From positions 178,874,375-178,938,374 of the forward strand of contig CM077150.1 of assembly GCA_039583875.1 (NCBI GenBank): 64,000 nt of DNA, written 5' to 3'. This DNA comes from Platanthera guangdongensis (taxonomy: Eukaryota; Streptophyta; Magnoliopsida; Asparagales; Orchidaceae). The notes under the pieces were generated by a model. That model was given only the letters and a program-made list of their open reading frames with translations, was not told where the DNA came from and searched no databases. Below, piece by piece: positions 23,480 to 33,971 of the stretch (positions are counted from its first letter, which is position 1; each line of letters opens with the position of its first letter). A program made the translations under genes and the position numbers.

Positions 23480-23943
23480 GTCTCAACCTAAGTTATCAAG
23501 GCGCGCGCCTAGGCGCGCTTGAGGTGCAGGGCGCGCAGCACAGCGCCTGGCCACGGGCGAGGCATCTTGCAGCCATTCAGGCGCAGGTTAGGAGCGCCTG
23601 GACGTTCTCCGGTCTAGGCGCAGCCGGTTTAGTTTAATTAGGGTTTTGGTTTTTTTTCTCATCATAATAAGAAGTGTGGGCTCGGGATTTTCGATCCACG
23701 ACGAATTGGTTTAGGGTTGAAAGCTCGCCGCTCCTGTTCTTCGTTCGCCGCTCCTGTGCTTCGTTCGCTGCTCCTCTTCTGTTCGCCGCTCCTCTTCCGC
23801 TAGCCGGCCGCCACTAATTATTTTGGTAACTTCTTCTCACTGCATTACTTCTTCTAGCATAATGGCTACCGGCTGCTATTTTTGTTCGCCGCTCCTCTTC
23901 GGCTCACCTTTCGCCACCCTGTTCTAGCATAATGGAAGCCGCA

Positions 23944-24095
23944 GTTCACTATAACAGTGAACTGGGCTTCCAGTTCATTGTAAAACAGTGAACTGAGCTC
24001 CAGTTCATTGTAAAACAGTGAACTGAGCTCCAGTTCATTGTAAAACAGTGAACTGGAAGCTCAGTTCACTGTAAAACAGTGAACTGGACGATACA
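23944..24095. repeat. 30-bp tandem hairpin repeats near hAT left end
   Basis: Five copies of a unit of the form CAGTTCATTGTAAAACAGTG followed by AACTG; each unit is itself a palindrome (CAGTTCA...TGAACTG). Confidence 0.85.
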
Positions 24096-25351
24096 GTTTC
24101 ACTAATTACCCTGTTCTATGTAATGATTTTTTTGTAAAATGTGTTAATAGCTGGAAATGGACGTGAGTGGATCTGGTTCATCCAGTGTCCAATCTAGGAT
24201 TGATCCAGGTTGGAAGTATGTGTGTCAGACATTTGTCACTAATAAAAATGATTTAATTTACATTTTATGTGAGAAAGTCATAAATGATGGAATTTATCGT
24301 TCGAAACATCTAGTGGGAGGATTTAGAAATACCAAAGTTTGTCTCAAATGTCCACAGCACGTAAGGACAGAAATTCAAGATTATATGGAAAAGAAAATGG
24401 CTGTAAACAATACAGAAAAAACAAGCATTCCCGGACTTTGCAGATATGGATACCTTTGAAAGCGATGAGTATATGGATAACATCAGTGCAAAGATTCATG
24501 GATGCGGTCCAAGCGGTGCGCCTAAAAAGTCTAGGACCGATAGATGTTTTTTTTGCATCTAATATTGAGAAGAAAATGAAACAAAAGGTCAACATAAGCA
24601 AATGAAGCAAACTTCAATCAATGAGACGTGTAAGAAGAAACTTAGAGGGAGGGCTTGCAAGCATATAGCTCAAGGGATGTATGATGCAGCTATTCCTTTT
24701 AATGTGGTTACATACCCTAGTTTTGCAGTGATGATAGAATCTGTTGGACAGTTTGGGGTTGTACTGAAACCACCTAGTTACAATGAAGTTCGCGTACCTT
24801 TGTTGAATAATGAAGTAAGTGAAGTCTGGAAGATGATGAACTATGAGAATGAGTGGAGGTTGTTTGAATGTTCTATCATGACAGACAGATGGACAGATAA
24901 GAAATAGAGAACTATTATAAAATTTTGGTAAATTCACCGAAAGTTACATTTTTCCTGAAATTTGTTGATGCATCTGATTACGCGAAGACTGCAGAGAGGA
25001 TGTTTGAATTGCTTGATAGAGTAGTGGAACGTGTTGGAGAGGCCAATGTTGTTCAAGTTGCTACTGATAGTGCAAGCAATAATGTACTAGCAGGTAAATA
25101 TATCGTTAATCATCTTCTTTTAATATTTATTTAATTTTAATGGCATATATTGACTATGAATGTGTTTATTATGAAATAGGAAAATTATTGGAAGCAAAAC
25201 GGCCAAATTTATATTGGACATCGTGTGTCTCTCATTGCATCGACTTAATATTGGAGGATATTGGAAAGATGTCTAGCATTAGTAGAACAATTAAAAGAAC
25301 AATGAGCGTCAATAGTTATATTTATGTTTGGCTTGAACTAGTCAACATGCT

Positions 25352-26014
25352 TGTTGATGCACGAAAACGGACAGGGAGTCGGTCACCACCAGCTAACGGT
25401 TCGAACACCGGGGAATAGGGAAGGAAAGGAGGAGACTGTCGACTAATCGGTTACTAGCGGTCGCGGCTAAAGGGCAGAAAAGAGGAGGGGGCCGCTGGCA
25501 GCGGCAACAGCAGAGTTCGCCCGCCGCGGCTTGAATGCCACTCTTGCGGCGGGCTTTCCTTTACTTCAAAATGAGACAGGTACAACAAGTAAAAGAAGAA
25601 GCCGGCCGGGCTACAAGCCGCAATACACTAGACTTGAGACCGCAGCTCTTAACAGGCGAGCTCCTGGATCCCAGTCACGGTGTCTTGGGGAGTGCACCCT
25701 CCCCCTATTTATAGGCTCGGGGGCCTGCCCAAACGGGCAGGGCTAAAATTACCGGCTGCCCGGGGTACAGGAGAACCGGGCAGAGGTGAGGGGAAGCAAA
25801 AGAGAAAGAAACAAGAAAGGAGGGAAGCCGCGCGGCCTGGCGGATTCCTCCTGGCGAGCTGACGGCTGGGGCCTTGGGCCTCGTCGCTGAGCAGGGTCGG
25901 CACTGGCAGCGGCCTGACATGGAGACCGCCCGGCTTGGAGGCTTGGCGGCTTGAGTAAGCAGGCCGCCCGGTCTGGAAAACTGCGCGGGCAGGTCGCGGA
26001 TTCCGGGCTTATCA
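25352..26014 (-). repeat. 3' LTR of element T
   Basis: Plus-strand ends TGTTGATGCACG and GGGCTTATCA. Contains a minus-strand TATAAATA box at 25706-25713. Rich in CCGCCCGG/CCGCGCGG motifs. The small frames in both LTRs are identical and not genes. Confidence 0.95.
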
Positions 26015-26030
26015 TAATCCCCGCACATTT
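26015..26030 (-). promoter_or_regulatory. Putative polypurine tract of element T
   Basis: The minus strand reads GTGCGGGGATTA directly before the LTR start TGATAAGCC. Modest in length but in the right position. Confidence 0.45.
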
Positions 26031-26096
26031 TTAAGTTTGCAGAAAACTTCGAAAATGTTGAACTAAGCCGGAGACCGCGACTGCTTCATCGTCGTC

Positions 26097-26104
26097 TATA
26101 AAAT
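26097..26104 (+). promoter_or_regulatory. TATA box of antisense gene 1
   Basis: TATAAAAT on the plus strand, 99 bp before the ATG at 26203 and just inside the LTR. It gives the antisense coiled-coil gene a promoter of its own. Confidence 0.55.
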
Positions 26105-26202
26105 CCCCTGACTCTTGACATTCTTCAGGATTCCTGCCAAGCACGGGTCGCTACTCGCCACTTGCGGTTAGGATTTTGCAAGCCGACGCGATTTCTTTAG
26201 CG

Positions 26203-28209
26203 ATGGATGTGATGTCGTCGATGCTAGCCCGCAACAAGAAACCGACAGAAACGAAGCAGAGCCGGAGCGAGAATTCGAATGATTCTGCCCGGCAGACCGC
26301 CAAGAAGAACGAGAAGCCGGAGACAACAGCGGCTTCTGGACCTGAAAAGAGGCCGACAGAGATGGTCGGCGGACCATCGCAGGCCGCAGCCGACCCCAAA
26401 GCGGTTTCGAAAGCTGCTCCACTGCAAACCGGAGATGCCAAATCCTTTGACGTGACTTTCTCCCCATCAGGAGAACCACTACTAAAGATCGCTGGGACGG
26501 AGGAGAAGAGTGTTGATTCTGGGAAACCGACCGAACTGCCGAGCAAGGTCGACTTAATCGTCGTGGACGACAACGAGCCGGAGAAGGCGCTGGAAGCCGA
26601 GCGGACTGAAAAGGTGTCCGGCTCCCTGAAACGGCGGAAGGAAAGGAGCGAAAACCTTGAAGAAAGGATGAAGAAGAAAATGAGGAAGCTGCACGCCAGA
26701 AACCGGAATATCTCTGAGAAGACCGGCGCGGACAGTCTTCAGCACAGGCCGCACGAGAAGGAGGTGCCCGAGAACCCGCTCACACCGGAGTGCAAGCCGA
26801 GCGAACTGGAGGGTACACCTGCGCCTAGCGATTCGCTGAGCGAGCTCCTGAAGGGCATGGAGGCTCTCCAGCGGCAAGACGCGCTATTGTCGACACCAGC
26901 GGCGTCTGAGGAGGTTGACCGCCCCGACATCAAGGTTATTGGGGAGAAGCCTGGCGAACCGGCTTCCGCGGCTTCTGAAGGAGCCGAGAAACTGAAGCTC
27001 CGCGAGAAGATGGAGGAGATGAAGAAACTAATCGCCAATAAGCCGGTGGAGACCGCACATCCATTACTGCAAGGTAAACACCGGGACGTTAGGCGAATTG
27101 TTAAATTCTACAAGTCGCGGTCAAGGAAGAAGGGGGCGAATATAATATTAAATCCGCCAGCCAGCTTTTTCCTGACCACGGCTCAACTGAAAAGCCGAAA
27201 GGAAACCGAGCGGCTATGGAAAGATAAGCTGAAGAGGATAGATCCTGAGCGGCTCAGGCGGCCAGTGATTAAAATTCATACCGCGGCCTCTGGAGGAGAT
27301 AAACATCAAACCGGCGGTCTTATCCTACCGATTTCCTTACAAGAAGGTCGCAACAATCCGGCTGAACCTGACTGCGGTTTGTCTTCTGCAGGTGCACCGG
27401 AGACCGCGATGAAACCGGGCGACTTGACCGCGTTTATATCTACGCTGCCTCCGCCAAGTGTTCGTCAGAAGGAGATGGCCGACTTCCAGAAGGAGGTCGG
27501 CTCGCTGCAGGCGGCTTTGACTGCGGCCACCGAAACTTTGCGGATTAAGGACGAAGAGAAGCGGGTTGCCCAGGAGGCTGCGGAAGCAAGGATCCAAGAG
27601 TTGCAAACCACCCTGGAACAAGAGACCGCCAGGTGGCAAACTGCGCTTGAACAGGAAACCGCGAGGTTGAAGACGGCAATGGAACAAGAGACCGTCAGGC
27701 TCCAGGCCGCGATGAAGGAAGAGACCGCGAGGCTCCAGACCGCAATGGAAACCGCTGAGGCGAAGATTGCCGAGATGCAGGTCACCTTGGAACAGGAAAG
27801 GGCGGAGAAGTACTTGCTGATGGCCGCGCGGCTGGAAGGAGACAAAGAGCAGATCCCGGATGCTGAAGGCGGCGAAAAACAAGACCGGCCGGCGGAGACC
27901 GGCGGGGAACAGCGGCCTGCACCGCCAACTCTTGGAGAGTTGCCGGTAACTAGCCGCCCGGCCTCTGGCGAGACTTCGCATCCGCCGGGGGCCGCGGCGC
28001 CTAACCAGGTCGCTGCTCCAAGCGGTCTGGGGGCCCAGGCGGTCCACATGATACCGTTTGCGAGAGTTGAGCGCGACGCTGCGCGAATTCATCGGTCTCT
28101 GCATGCGCTTCATAATCTGATTAGCCAGGTGTACGTTGCGATTGTGCAGACCGGTGAACAGGTCGCGCACATGGGACGAGACAGGCCGGAAGACGACAAA
28201 CGATCCTGA
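26203..28209 (+). CDS. Antisense gene 1 of element T: 668-aa coiled-coil protein
   Basis: An uninterrupted frame from ATG 26203 (MDVMSSMLARNKK) to TGA 28207-28209, antisense to gag. The first 230 residues are charged and low in complexity. A basic segment (SLKRRKERSENLEERMKKK) lies near residue 150, possibly a nuclear signal, and a second basic segment near residue 310 (KFYKSRSRKKGANI). Residues about 430-540 are a coiled coil with an 11-residue repeat of the type TALEQETARLK, five to six copies. The C-terminus is Pro/Gly rich then basic. No catalytic family recognised. A GT at 27074 and AG at 27391 could define a 318-nt in-frame optional intron. Extra and antisense ORFs are known in Tat-lineage elements; this protein's function is unknown. 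Confidence 0.7.
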   Translation: MDVMSSMLARNKKPTETKQSRSENSNDSARQTAKKNEKPETTAASGPEKRPTEMVGGPSQAAADPKAVSKAAPLQTGDAKSFDVTFSPSGEPLLKIAGTEEKSVDSGKPTELPSKVDLIVVDDNEPEKALEAERTEKVSGSLKRRKERSENLEERMKKKMRKLHARNRNISEKTGADSLQHRPHEKEVPENPLTPECKPSELEGTPAPSDSLSELLKGMEALQRQDALLSTPAASEEVDRPDIKVIGEKPGEPASAASEGAEKLKLREKMEEMKKLIANKPVETAHPLLQGKHRDVRRIVKFYKSRSRKKGANIILNPPASFFLTTAQLKSRKETERLWKDKLKRIDPERLRRPVIKIHTAASGGDKHQTGGLILPISLQEGRNNPAEPDCGLSSAGAPETAMKPGDLTAFISTLPPPSVRQKEMADFQKEVGSLQAALTAATETLRIKDEEKRVAQEAAEARIQELQTTLEQETARWQTALEQETARLKTAMEQETVRLQAAMKEETARLQTAMETAEAKIAEMQVTLEQERAEKYLLMAARLEGDKEQIPDAEGGEKQDRPAETGGEQRPAPPTLGELPVTSRPASGETSHPPGAAAPNQVAAPSGLGAQAVHMIPFARVERDAARIHRSLHALHNLISQVYVAIVQTGEQVAHMGRDRPEDDKRS

Positions 28210-28664
28210 GCGACTTGAGAGACCTAAGCCGCGCGGACATTCGCATATATTGTGTTGTAATATATATTTTTTCTCTGGATGTTGGACAATTTGATTGCTG
28301 TAAACTGTTGTATTCTATTATGCTGCGAACTGAATGCGGCTTATGCGGCTTGAATAATCCACATGTTTGCTGCTTTGTTCTGAGAAATTTTAAGTTTAGT
28401 ATAGTAGCCGCGCGGTCTGGCGAACAGAGCGCCGGCTTGAATAATTGATATCCACATGATTCGCCATAGAATTTTCTAAGTGCAGGGAAGTAGCCGCTCG
28501 GACTGACGGACTAAAAGGCGGCTTGATCACTAAGCTGATCTGCACTTCCAGGGGCTTAGGCCGCGCGGCGTGACGACTAGCCGCGATTTGACATGGGCAC
28601 TGTAGCATCACGGGTTTTCTATAAATAGCGCAGACCCCGTTGGATTCTTCACAAATCAAGAAGG
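28210..28664 (+). other. Spacer between the two antisense genes
   Basis: Non-coding, with several CCGCGCGG-type motifs (for example near 28407 and 28560) and the promoter of antisense gene 2 at its right end. Confidence 0.6.
28620..28627 (+). promoter_or_regulatory. TATA box of antisense gene 2
   Basis: TATAAATA 38 bp before the ATG at 28665, so the predicted 5' leader is very short. Confidence 0.6.
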
Positions 28665-30460
28665 ATGCGGGCTAAGTCCAAATCGTCGCGGTCTGACAAG
28701 GCCACAGCCGTCAGGACAGACGCGGCCTCCGCCTTCTACTCAGCTGACCACAAGGAATGCCGGCTTACAAAAGCCGAGCTGGATTCCTTTGTCGAGAAAC
28801 ACATGCAAGGAAGCCCGCTGACCGCGCGGCTTCCTAGGCAGGATGAGCGGATCAACTCTTCCAATGCTAACCAGATCGCGGTCCCCATTGACCATTTCGA
28901 CTGCGGGTTCAGCTTCCCGGTCTTGCTAGAGGCCGTAGCGGTCTTTGACCACTATGGAGTTGTGCCCGGACAACTCCCCCCCAACTCGATAGCCGCGATA
29001 TACGGCTTCATTTCTTATCTGCGGTCAGAAAGAGTCCGATTCTCCATGAGGCTCTTCCGAGAGTGCTTCTCGGTGCGGTCTATCCCGGATTCCGGGACAA
29101 AGATCTTCCGGGGGCACCTCTACTTCGGCTGCCGAGGGCTGAAGGTAGTCAACCTGGCCAACAAGATCGCGAACTGGCCGGAGCGGTTTCTGATCTTCGA
29201 GGGCAACTTGGGGTTGCTGCCGACCGACCCCCAAATCCGCGAAGAAGCCGCCTTCGGCAGCAGCGGCTTGGACGGCAAGGAGAAGGAGATCTTCGACTTC
29301 TTCAGGGGCGAGCGGCTTGACGTGAACTACTACATCCCGCTGCTGCCGTCCCTTGTTGGAATTGAGGCGGAAGAGAGTAAGCTACAAACTGGCCGAACTG
29401 CATTGCTAGCCGCGCGGCCTGATATCTAACATTGCTTCTATCTTTGCAGCTGCTTTGGCGGTCCCGCTGAACAAGCCGCAGACGCCGGGCGGCTTGACCC
29501 TCACACAAAGAGAAAAGAGGGCGAAGCGGGTCAAGCCGGCGCGGGCTGTGGAGGAGGAGTCGGACTCCTCTGGGGAGTTCATGCTGCAAGGAACCGGCAG
29601 CAGCCTGAAGGACGTCCATGGCGAACCGGCCTTGCGGTGGAGTCCGGATGGCAAGTCGGTGACGATCTCCACCGCCCTCCCCTACTGGGGAGCTGAAGAA
29701 GTAAGCCGCCATGCAAGCGCGGTTGGCGGCGCGCTGTACGGCAAGCGCAACTTGAGGGCTATGCGACGAGTTCCTCCAGACGACCTGCCGCGGCTAGCCG
29801 CGCAAGTCGGCGCGAGGAGCTTCGTGGCAAGTCACTTCATGGGGCTTGCCTACAAGGAGCTGATGAAAGAGAACAGCGGCCTGAAAACACGGTTAGGCGA
29901 ACAGCAAGAAGAGAACAAGCGATTTAAAGAGAAGGAGGCGGTAAGTAATTACCAATACCCGCGCGGTTAGAATTATGTAACCGCGCGACCTTACCTTCAC
30001 CTTTGCTTTGCAGGAAATGTACAACCCCGCCAACCCGATCTTCCAAGACCAGGTCTTCCCCCAACTCGTCCAAGGGATCGACGGAGCGCTTAACCGCCTC
30101 CGGGACATTGGCGGCTTGGCCACCGGCTTCACCGACTTCACATGCGCCGACATCTACCCTTCCCTGAAGGAGCAGGTGGCCGACGTCTACAAGTCGATCA
30201 AGGGCAAGGCCAAAGTCGCGGAAGAAGTCGGCGAGGTGGCGGGAGAAGCCGTGGAAGAGGTCGGTCAGGGAAGCCGGAGCCCGCACACGTCTCCAGAGTC
30301 CGGCGGCCAAGAGTCGGAGACCGCGCGGCCTGACTCGACATCTTCTGATGGTTCAGCGAGCTCCGCGACTAGCAGTGGGTATTCCTTATCATCTGTCGAT
30401 GTTGGCGATGACAGTGATTTGGATGCTCCTGCGACTAAGAAGCTCAAACCGGACGATTAG
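28665..30460 (+). CDS. Antisense gene 2 of element T: three exons, 549-aa protein with plant transposon-type domain
   Basis: Exons 28665-29376, 29450-29940 and 30014-30460. Both introns (73 nt each) have GT...AG borders (GTAAGC...TTTGCAG and GTAAGT...TTTGCAG), and the exons join in frame (712, 491 and 447 nt; 549 codons plus stop). Exon 1 has a globular region (IDHFDCGFSFPVLLEAVAVF, HYGVVPGQLPPNSIAAIYGF) that by eye resembles the putative gypsy-type transposon domain (PF04195 style) of plant LTR elements. Exon 2 is basic and ends in a short coiled coil (KENSGLKTRLGEQQEENKRF). Exon 3 ends in a Ser/Asp-rich acidic tail with KKLKPDD. Function unknown; a DNA- or chromatin-associated role is only a guess. 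No frame damage is visible. Confidence 0.72.
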
Positions 30461-31922
30461 AAAATTTTATAACTTGGTTTTGTATTTTGAACTTTTTTGA
30501 AATCGGCGGCATTTTTTGTAACCGCGCGATTAAAGTTTTTGTAACACTTATTGACATAGTAATGAAGGCATTTTTACCTTACTCTTTGTTGCATCTTACT
30601 TTTCTTACTTGAATAAGTCCGCGCGGTCTCAGTTTAGCTTCCGATTTAAAATATATAAGTATGTAAACCGGCTGAGTTTGCGCTGCGACTTCATCAAAGC
30701 TATCCGCAAGAGAGAGACATTTCCCTGCGGTTTATACCGGAGTGCACGTCGACGAAAAGCCGAGCGGCTAATAATGTAAACCGCAATTTTTCCTTGATGA
30801 ATTATTCAACATTATCTGCTGGAAGAGCTTGATTGCCGCGGCTTGCTCATATATAAGCCGTGACCGCTAAGCCGCGCGGTCTCTTGTCGCAGTCGGCAAA
30901 CATCCATAACATTGAAATAATAGATTGCGGCTAGGGCAAACTCTGAAGCGAATTACCCGTTTGATTAAAGGAACAAGAATTGAGAAACAAGCTTCGGCAG
31001 ATCAATATTCAGGAATTAAGTGCCAGAAGACAGGTCGGGCGACCTCTTTTTCATATGAATAACAAACCGGCAATTGATATACATAAGCCGAATAAGATAC
31101 TGAATAGCGGATAGGTGAATAAAGTCGGCCGAGTTCCCAAATATATTAATGATGATCCGGCAGGCAGGAACAGGAAAGTTAAAAAATTTAAGCCGGAATA
31201 TCAAACCGGGCGGCTTGTGTAAATAATTATAAAACCTGCACAGGCCCCTAAATAAAACCGCAAGGCAGCGGATAGGCACGTGTTGTCCTGCAAAAATAGG
31301 TGAAGACAGGCACTTATGTGTCGATGTGGGCAGGTGCGTGTAGCATTGCTTTCCTCACAAAGAACACATAAGCGAGATCGAAATTCTTAAAATCCATGAC
31401 CAATGTCAAGCAGAACAAGTACGCAACGTCTCCGACTGAGGTCAAGCAGGACAAGTACGCAATGTCTGCGACCGAGGTCAAGCGGGACAAGTACGTAAAG
31501 CCTGTCTGTGACTGAAGTCATGCGGAAAACCCACTACACATCTGCTACTGAAGTCAAGCAGGACAAGTACGTAAAGCCTATCTGTGACTGAAGTCAAGCG
31601 GGACAAGTACGTAATGCCTATCTGTGACTGAAGTCAAGCAGGATGTGGAGGGCTTAAGAATTCGAAAGGGGCTCTTGCCCCTACATGCATGCACATAGGC
31701 ATAAAGAGGTAAAGCTAAAAATAAGCTTTAAATGAAAATGTAACATTTGCATGATGTTAAGGAAGTGATAAAGGATATATATCTGCAATTTTATCATGCC
31801 TTATAGAAAGAGAGAGATATGTTATGTATTACTCTGAACATAAGCACTTTTTACTATAGAAAGAGAGAGGAATAACTGCTTGATCCATTGAGCAAGAAAT
31901 GAAAGATTGCCTTTGAGAGTCA
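30461..31922. other. Non-coding interior of element T where pol would be
   Basis: AT-rich segments with scattered CCGCGCGG motifs (30605, 30870) and a tandem repeat at 31405-31640. No RT, protease or integrase remnant found in any frame. Confidence 0.6.
31405..31640. repeat. Tandem repeat, about 36-40 bp unit, six copies
   Basis: Units begin GTCAAGCRGGACAAGTACG and end CTGTGACTGA or similar; the fourth unit is more diverged. Confidence 0.85.
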
Positions 31923-33032
31923 CTAAATGAAATATTCCTGCAGCTTTCCAGCTCTTACAAGTTGATTAGCCAATTCCTTGAGAGCTCTGCAATCTTCTGT
32001 TAGATGGCCAATATCCTTATGATATTTGCAAAAAAGCTGCTCGTGCCGATACTTGATTTTGGATTTCATGCGCCGAGGCTTCTTGAACTCAGGCATTCCC
32101 TGAATGATTATCAAAAGATCTTCCATGGGAATTTTGAACTTAACATACTTACCTGAATATTTTTCATACTTTGGAGTTTTATCCCGGAGAATATAAGGAG
32201 ACTTGCAATATTCAACTTGCAAAACATCTTGTGAGGAAATAGATTGTTGTTGACTAGAAGTCCCTTGGGATTGCTTAGCCATTTGTTTCAGAAATGAAAC
32301 ATAACCCTTATTTGCTTCTTCGCCTATTATGAATGTATTAACTATATCAATAAGATCTCCGAAGCTTTTGGGATATTTTGTGGTGAGCTTGAATTTTAAT
32401 GGGCCTTCCTGAAGGGCATTTATGAAAGCATGCAAGTAATAGTCTTGATGGACGTTACAAATATCCAAAACCTCCTTTTGAAACCGATCAAGAAAATCTG
32501 AATTAGACTCGTGAATTCCTTGCTTGATTCGGAAGAGAGCTCCAACGTCTCTTTTCCGCTTCCTGTAAATAGCGAATCTGGAAATAAATTGACTTCGAAG
32601 ATCCTTAAAGCTGGTTACTGATCGAGGTGGGAGGCTATAAAACCATTCTCTTGCAATATTGCCAAAGGATATAACAAAGAGCTTGCATTTTACTCCATTT
32701 GACACTTTTCTTAGTGAAATAGCTGATTCAAAAGCTTGCAAATGAGAAAACGGATCATCACATGCAGAATACTCCGGGAGACATGGTTCTCTGAAATCAT
32801 CGGAAACAGTATCCCACCGAATTCGATTAGTGAAAGGAGAAGGGGTTTCTTCTTCGTCCTCATAAAGAGGTTCATTTGCAACAGATTCTATTCCACGCTC
32901 AACACTATTTGCAAAAATTTCCTTACGAGGGTCAACAACTTCACTATCCAAATACGAGCAATCCTGCACTTCTGAGAGATTCGTAATAACTGAGATGCGG
33001 CTCGATGTACCATGACTCTTTGCAGGATTCAT
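31923..33032 (-). CDS. gag: Gag of Tat-like element T
   Basis: 369 residues from ATG 33032 (MNPAKSHGTSS) to TAG 31923-31925, with no internal stop. Residues about 80-240 form a retrotransposon gag domain (DDPFSHLQAFESAISL, AREWFYSLPPRSVTSFKDL, LDRFQKEVLDICNVHQ). The C-terminus has the Cys/His motif CKYHKDIGHLTEDC followed by LKELANQLVRAGKLQEY. This arrangement is characteristic of the Tat lineage (Tat, Ogre, Retand type), where it follows gag and precedes protease. Here the frame stops and no pol follows. The protein could package the element RNA, with enzymes from a full-length relative. Confidence 0.88.
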   Translation of the reverse strand: MNPAKSHGTSSRISVITNLSEVQDCSYLDSEVVDPRKEIFANSVERGIESVANEPLYEDEEETPSPFTNRIRWDTVSDDFREPCLPEYSACDDPFSHLQAFESAISLRKVSNGVKCKLFVISFGNIAREWFYSLPPRSVTSFKDLRSQFISRFAIYRKRKRDVGALFRIKQGIHESNSDFLDRFQKEVLDICNVHQDYYLHAFINALQEGPLKFKLTTKYPKSFGDLIDIVNTFIIGEEANKGYVSFLKQMAKQSQGTSSQQQSISSQDVLQVEYCKSPYILRDKTPKYEKYSGKYVKFKIPMEDLLIIIQGMPEFKKPRRMKSKIKYRHEQLFCKYHKDIGHLTEDCRALKELANQLVRAGKLQEYFI

Positions 33033-33308
33033 CCTGAAAAGAGAGAAATAGCCGAACTTTTACAAGAAACCGCAGAAGAGCGGCGGCTTAACGAGGCGGC
33101 TAGACGATTCTGCAAACCGATAAGAAAACCGGCTGAAAAGAGAGCGGATAGAATGCCAGGTTCTACCGTGCGGGAGGCGGGCTGAAAGCCGTAGCCGGCG
33201 GAATCGCGGCTTGCTAGACAGGTCGCCGAACCCTAGAAGTTAGAGCGGTCTGGATCCCTAGACCGCTGATTTCATCGATTAGTCGAGATCTGAAGGTCGC
33301 GTGTTAAC

Positions 33309-33971
33309 TGTTGATGCACGAAAACGGACAGGGAGTCGGTCACCACCAGCTAACGGTTCGAACACCGGGGAATAGGGAAGGAAAGGAGGAGACTGTCGAC
33401 TAATCGGTTACTAGCGGTCGCGGCTAAAGGGCAGAAAAGAGGAGGGGGCCGCTGGCAGCGGCAACAGCAGAGTTCGCCCGCCGCGGCTTGAATGCCACTC
33501 TTGCGGCGGGCTTTCCTTTACTTCAAAATGAGACAGGTACAACAAGTAAAAGAAGAAGCCGGCCGGGCTACAAGCCGCAATACACTAGACTTGAGACCGC
33601 AGCTCTTAACAGGCGAGCTCCTGGATCCCAGTCACGGTGTCTTGGGGAGTGCACCCTCCCCCTATTTATAGGCTCGGGGGCCTGCCCAAACGGGCAGGGC
33701 TAAAATTACCGGCTGCCCGGGGTACAGGAGAACCGGGCAGAGGTGAGGGGAAGCAAAAGAGAAAGAAACAAGAAAGGAGGGAAGCCGCGCGGCCTGGCGG
33801 ATTCCTCCTGGCGAGCTGACGGCTGGGGCCTTGGGCCTCGTCGCTGAGCAGGGTCGGCACTGGCAGCGGCCTGACATGGAGACCGCCCGGCTTGGAGGCT
33901 TGGCGGCTTGAGTAAGCAGGCCGCCCGGTCTGGAAAACTGCGCGGGCAGGTCGCGGATTCCGGGCTTATCA
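33309..33971 (-). repeat. 5' LTR of element T
   Basis: Same sequence as 25352-26014 over all 663 bp as far as I can read. Minus-strand TATAAATA at 33663-33670. Confidence 0.95.

Larger units (their letters stand above)
25352..33971 (-). mobile_element. Tat-like Gypsy element T, gag only, with two antisense genes
   Basis: An 8620-bp element with two 663-bp LTRs (25352-26014 and 33309-33971) in which I found no difference, and a perfect 5-bp duplication ATGCT (25347-25351 and 33972-33976). Orientation is minus: the LTR TATA box, the purine tract next to the left LTR and the gag gene at 31923-33032 all read leftwards. There is no protease, RT, RNase H or integrase. The place of pol is taken by non-coding DNA with tandem repeats and by two plus-strand (antisense) genes at 26203-28209 and 28665-30460. 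No canonical TGG-starting primer site was found after the 5' LTR. It must depend on proteins from another element. Confidence 0.9.

Noticed and set aside
25531..26028. Overlapping frames duplicated exactly at 33488-33988
   Set aside because: They are LTR sequence of element T.
27337..28170. 277-codon minus-strand frame opposite antisense gene 1
   Set aside because: Shadow of the 668-codon gene, whose coiled-coil repeat keeps the reverse frame open; it has no recognisable domain.
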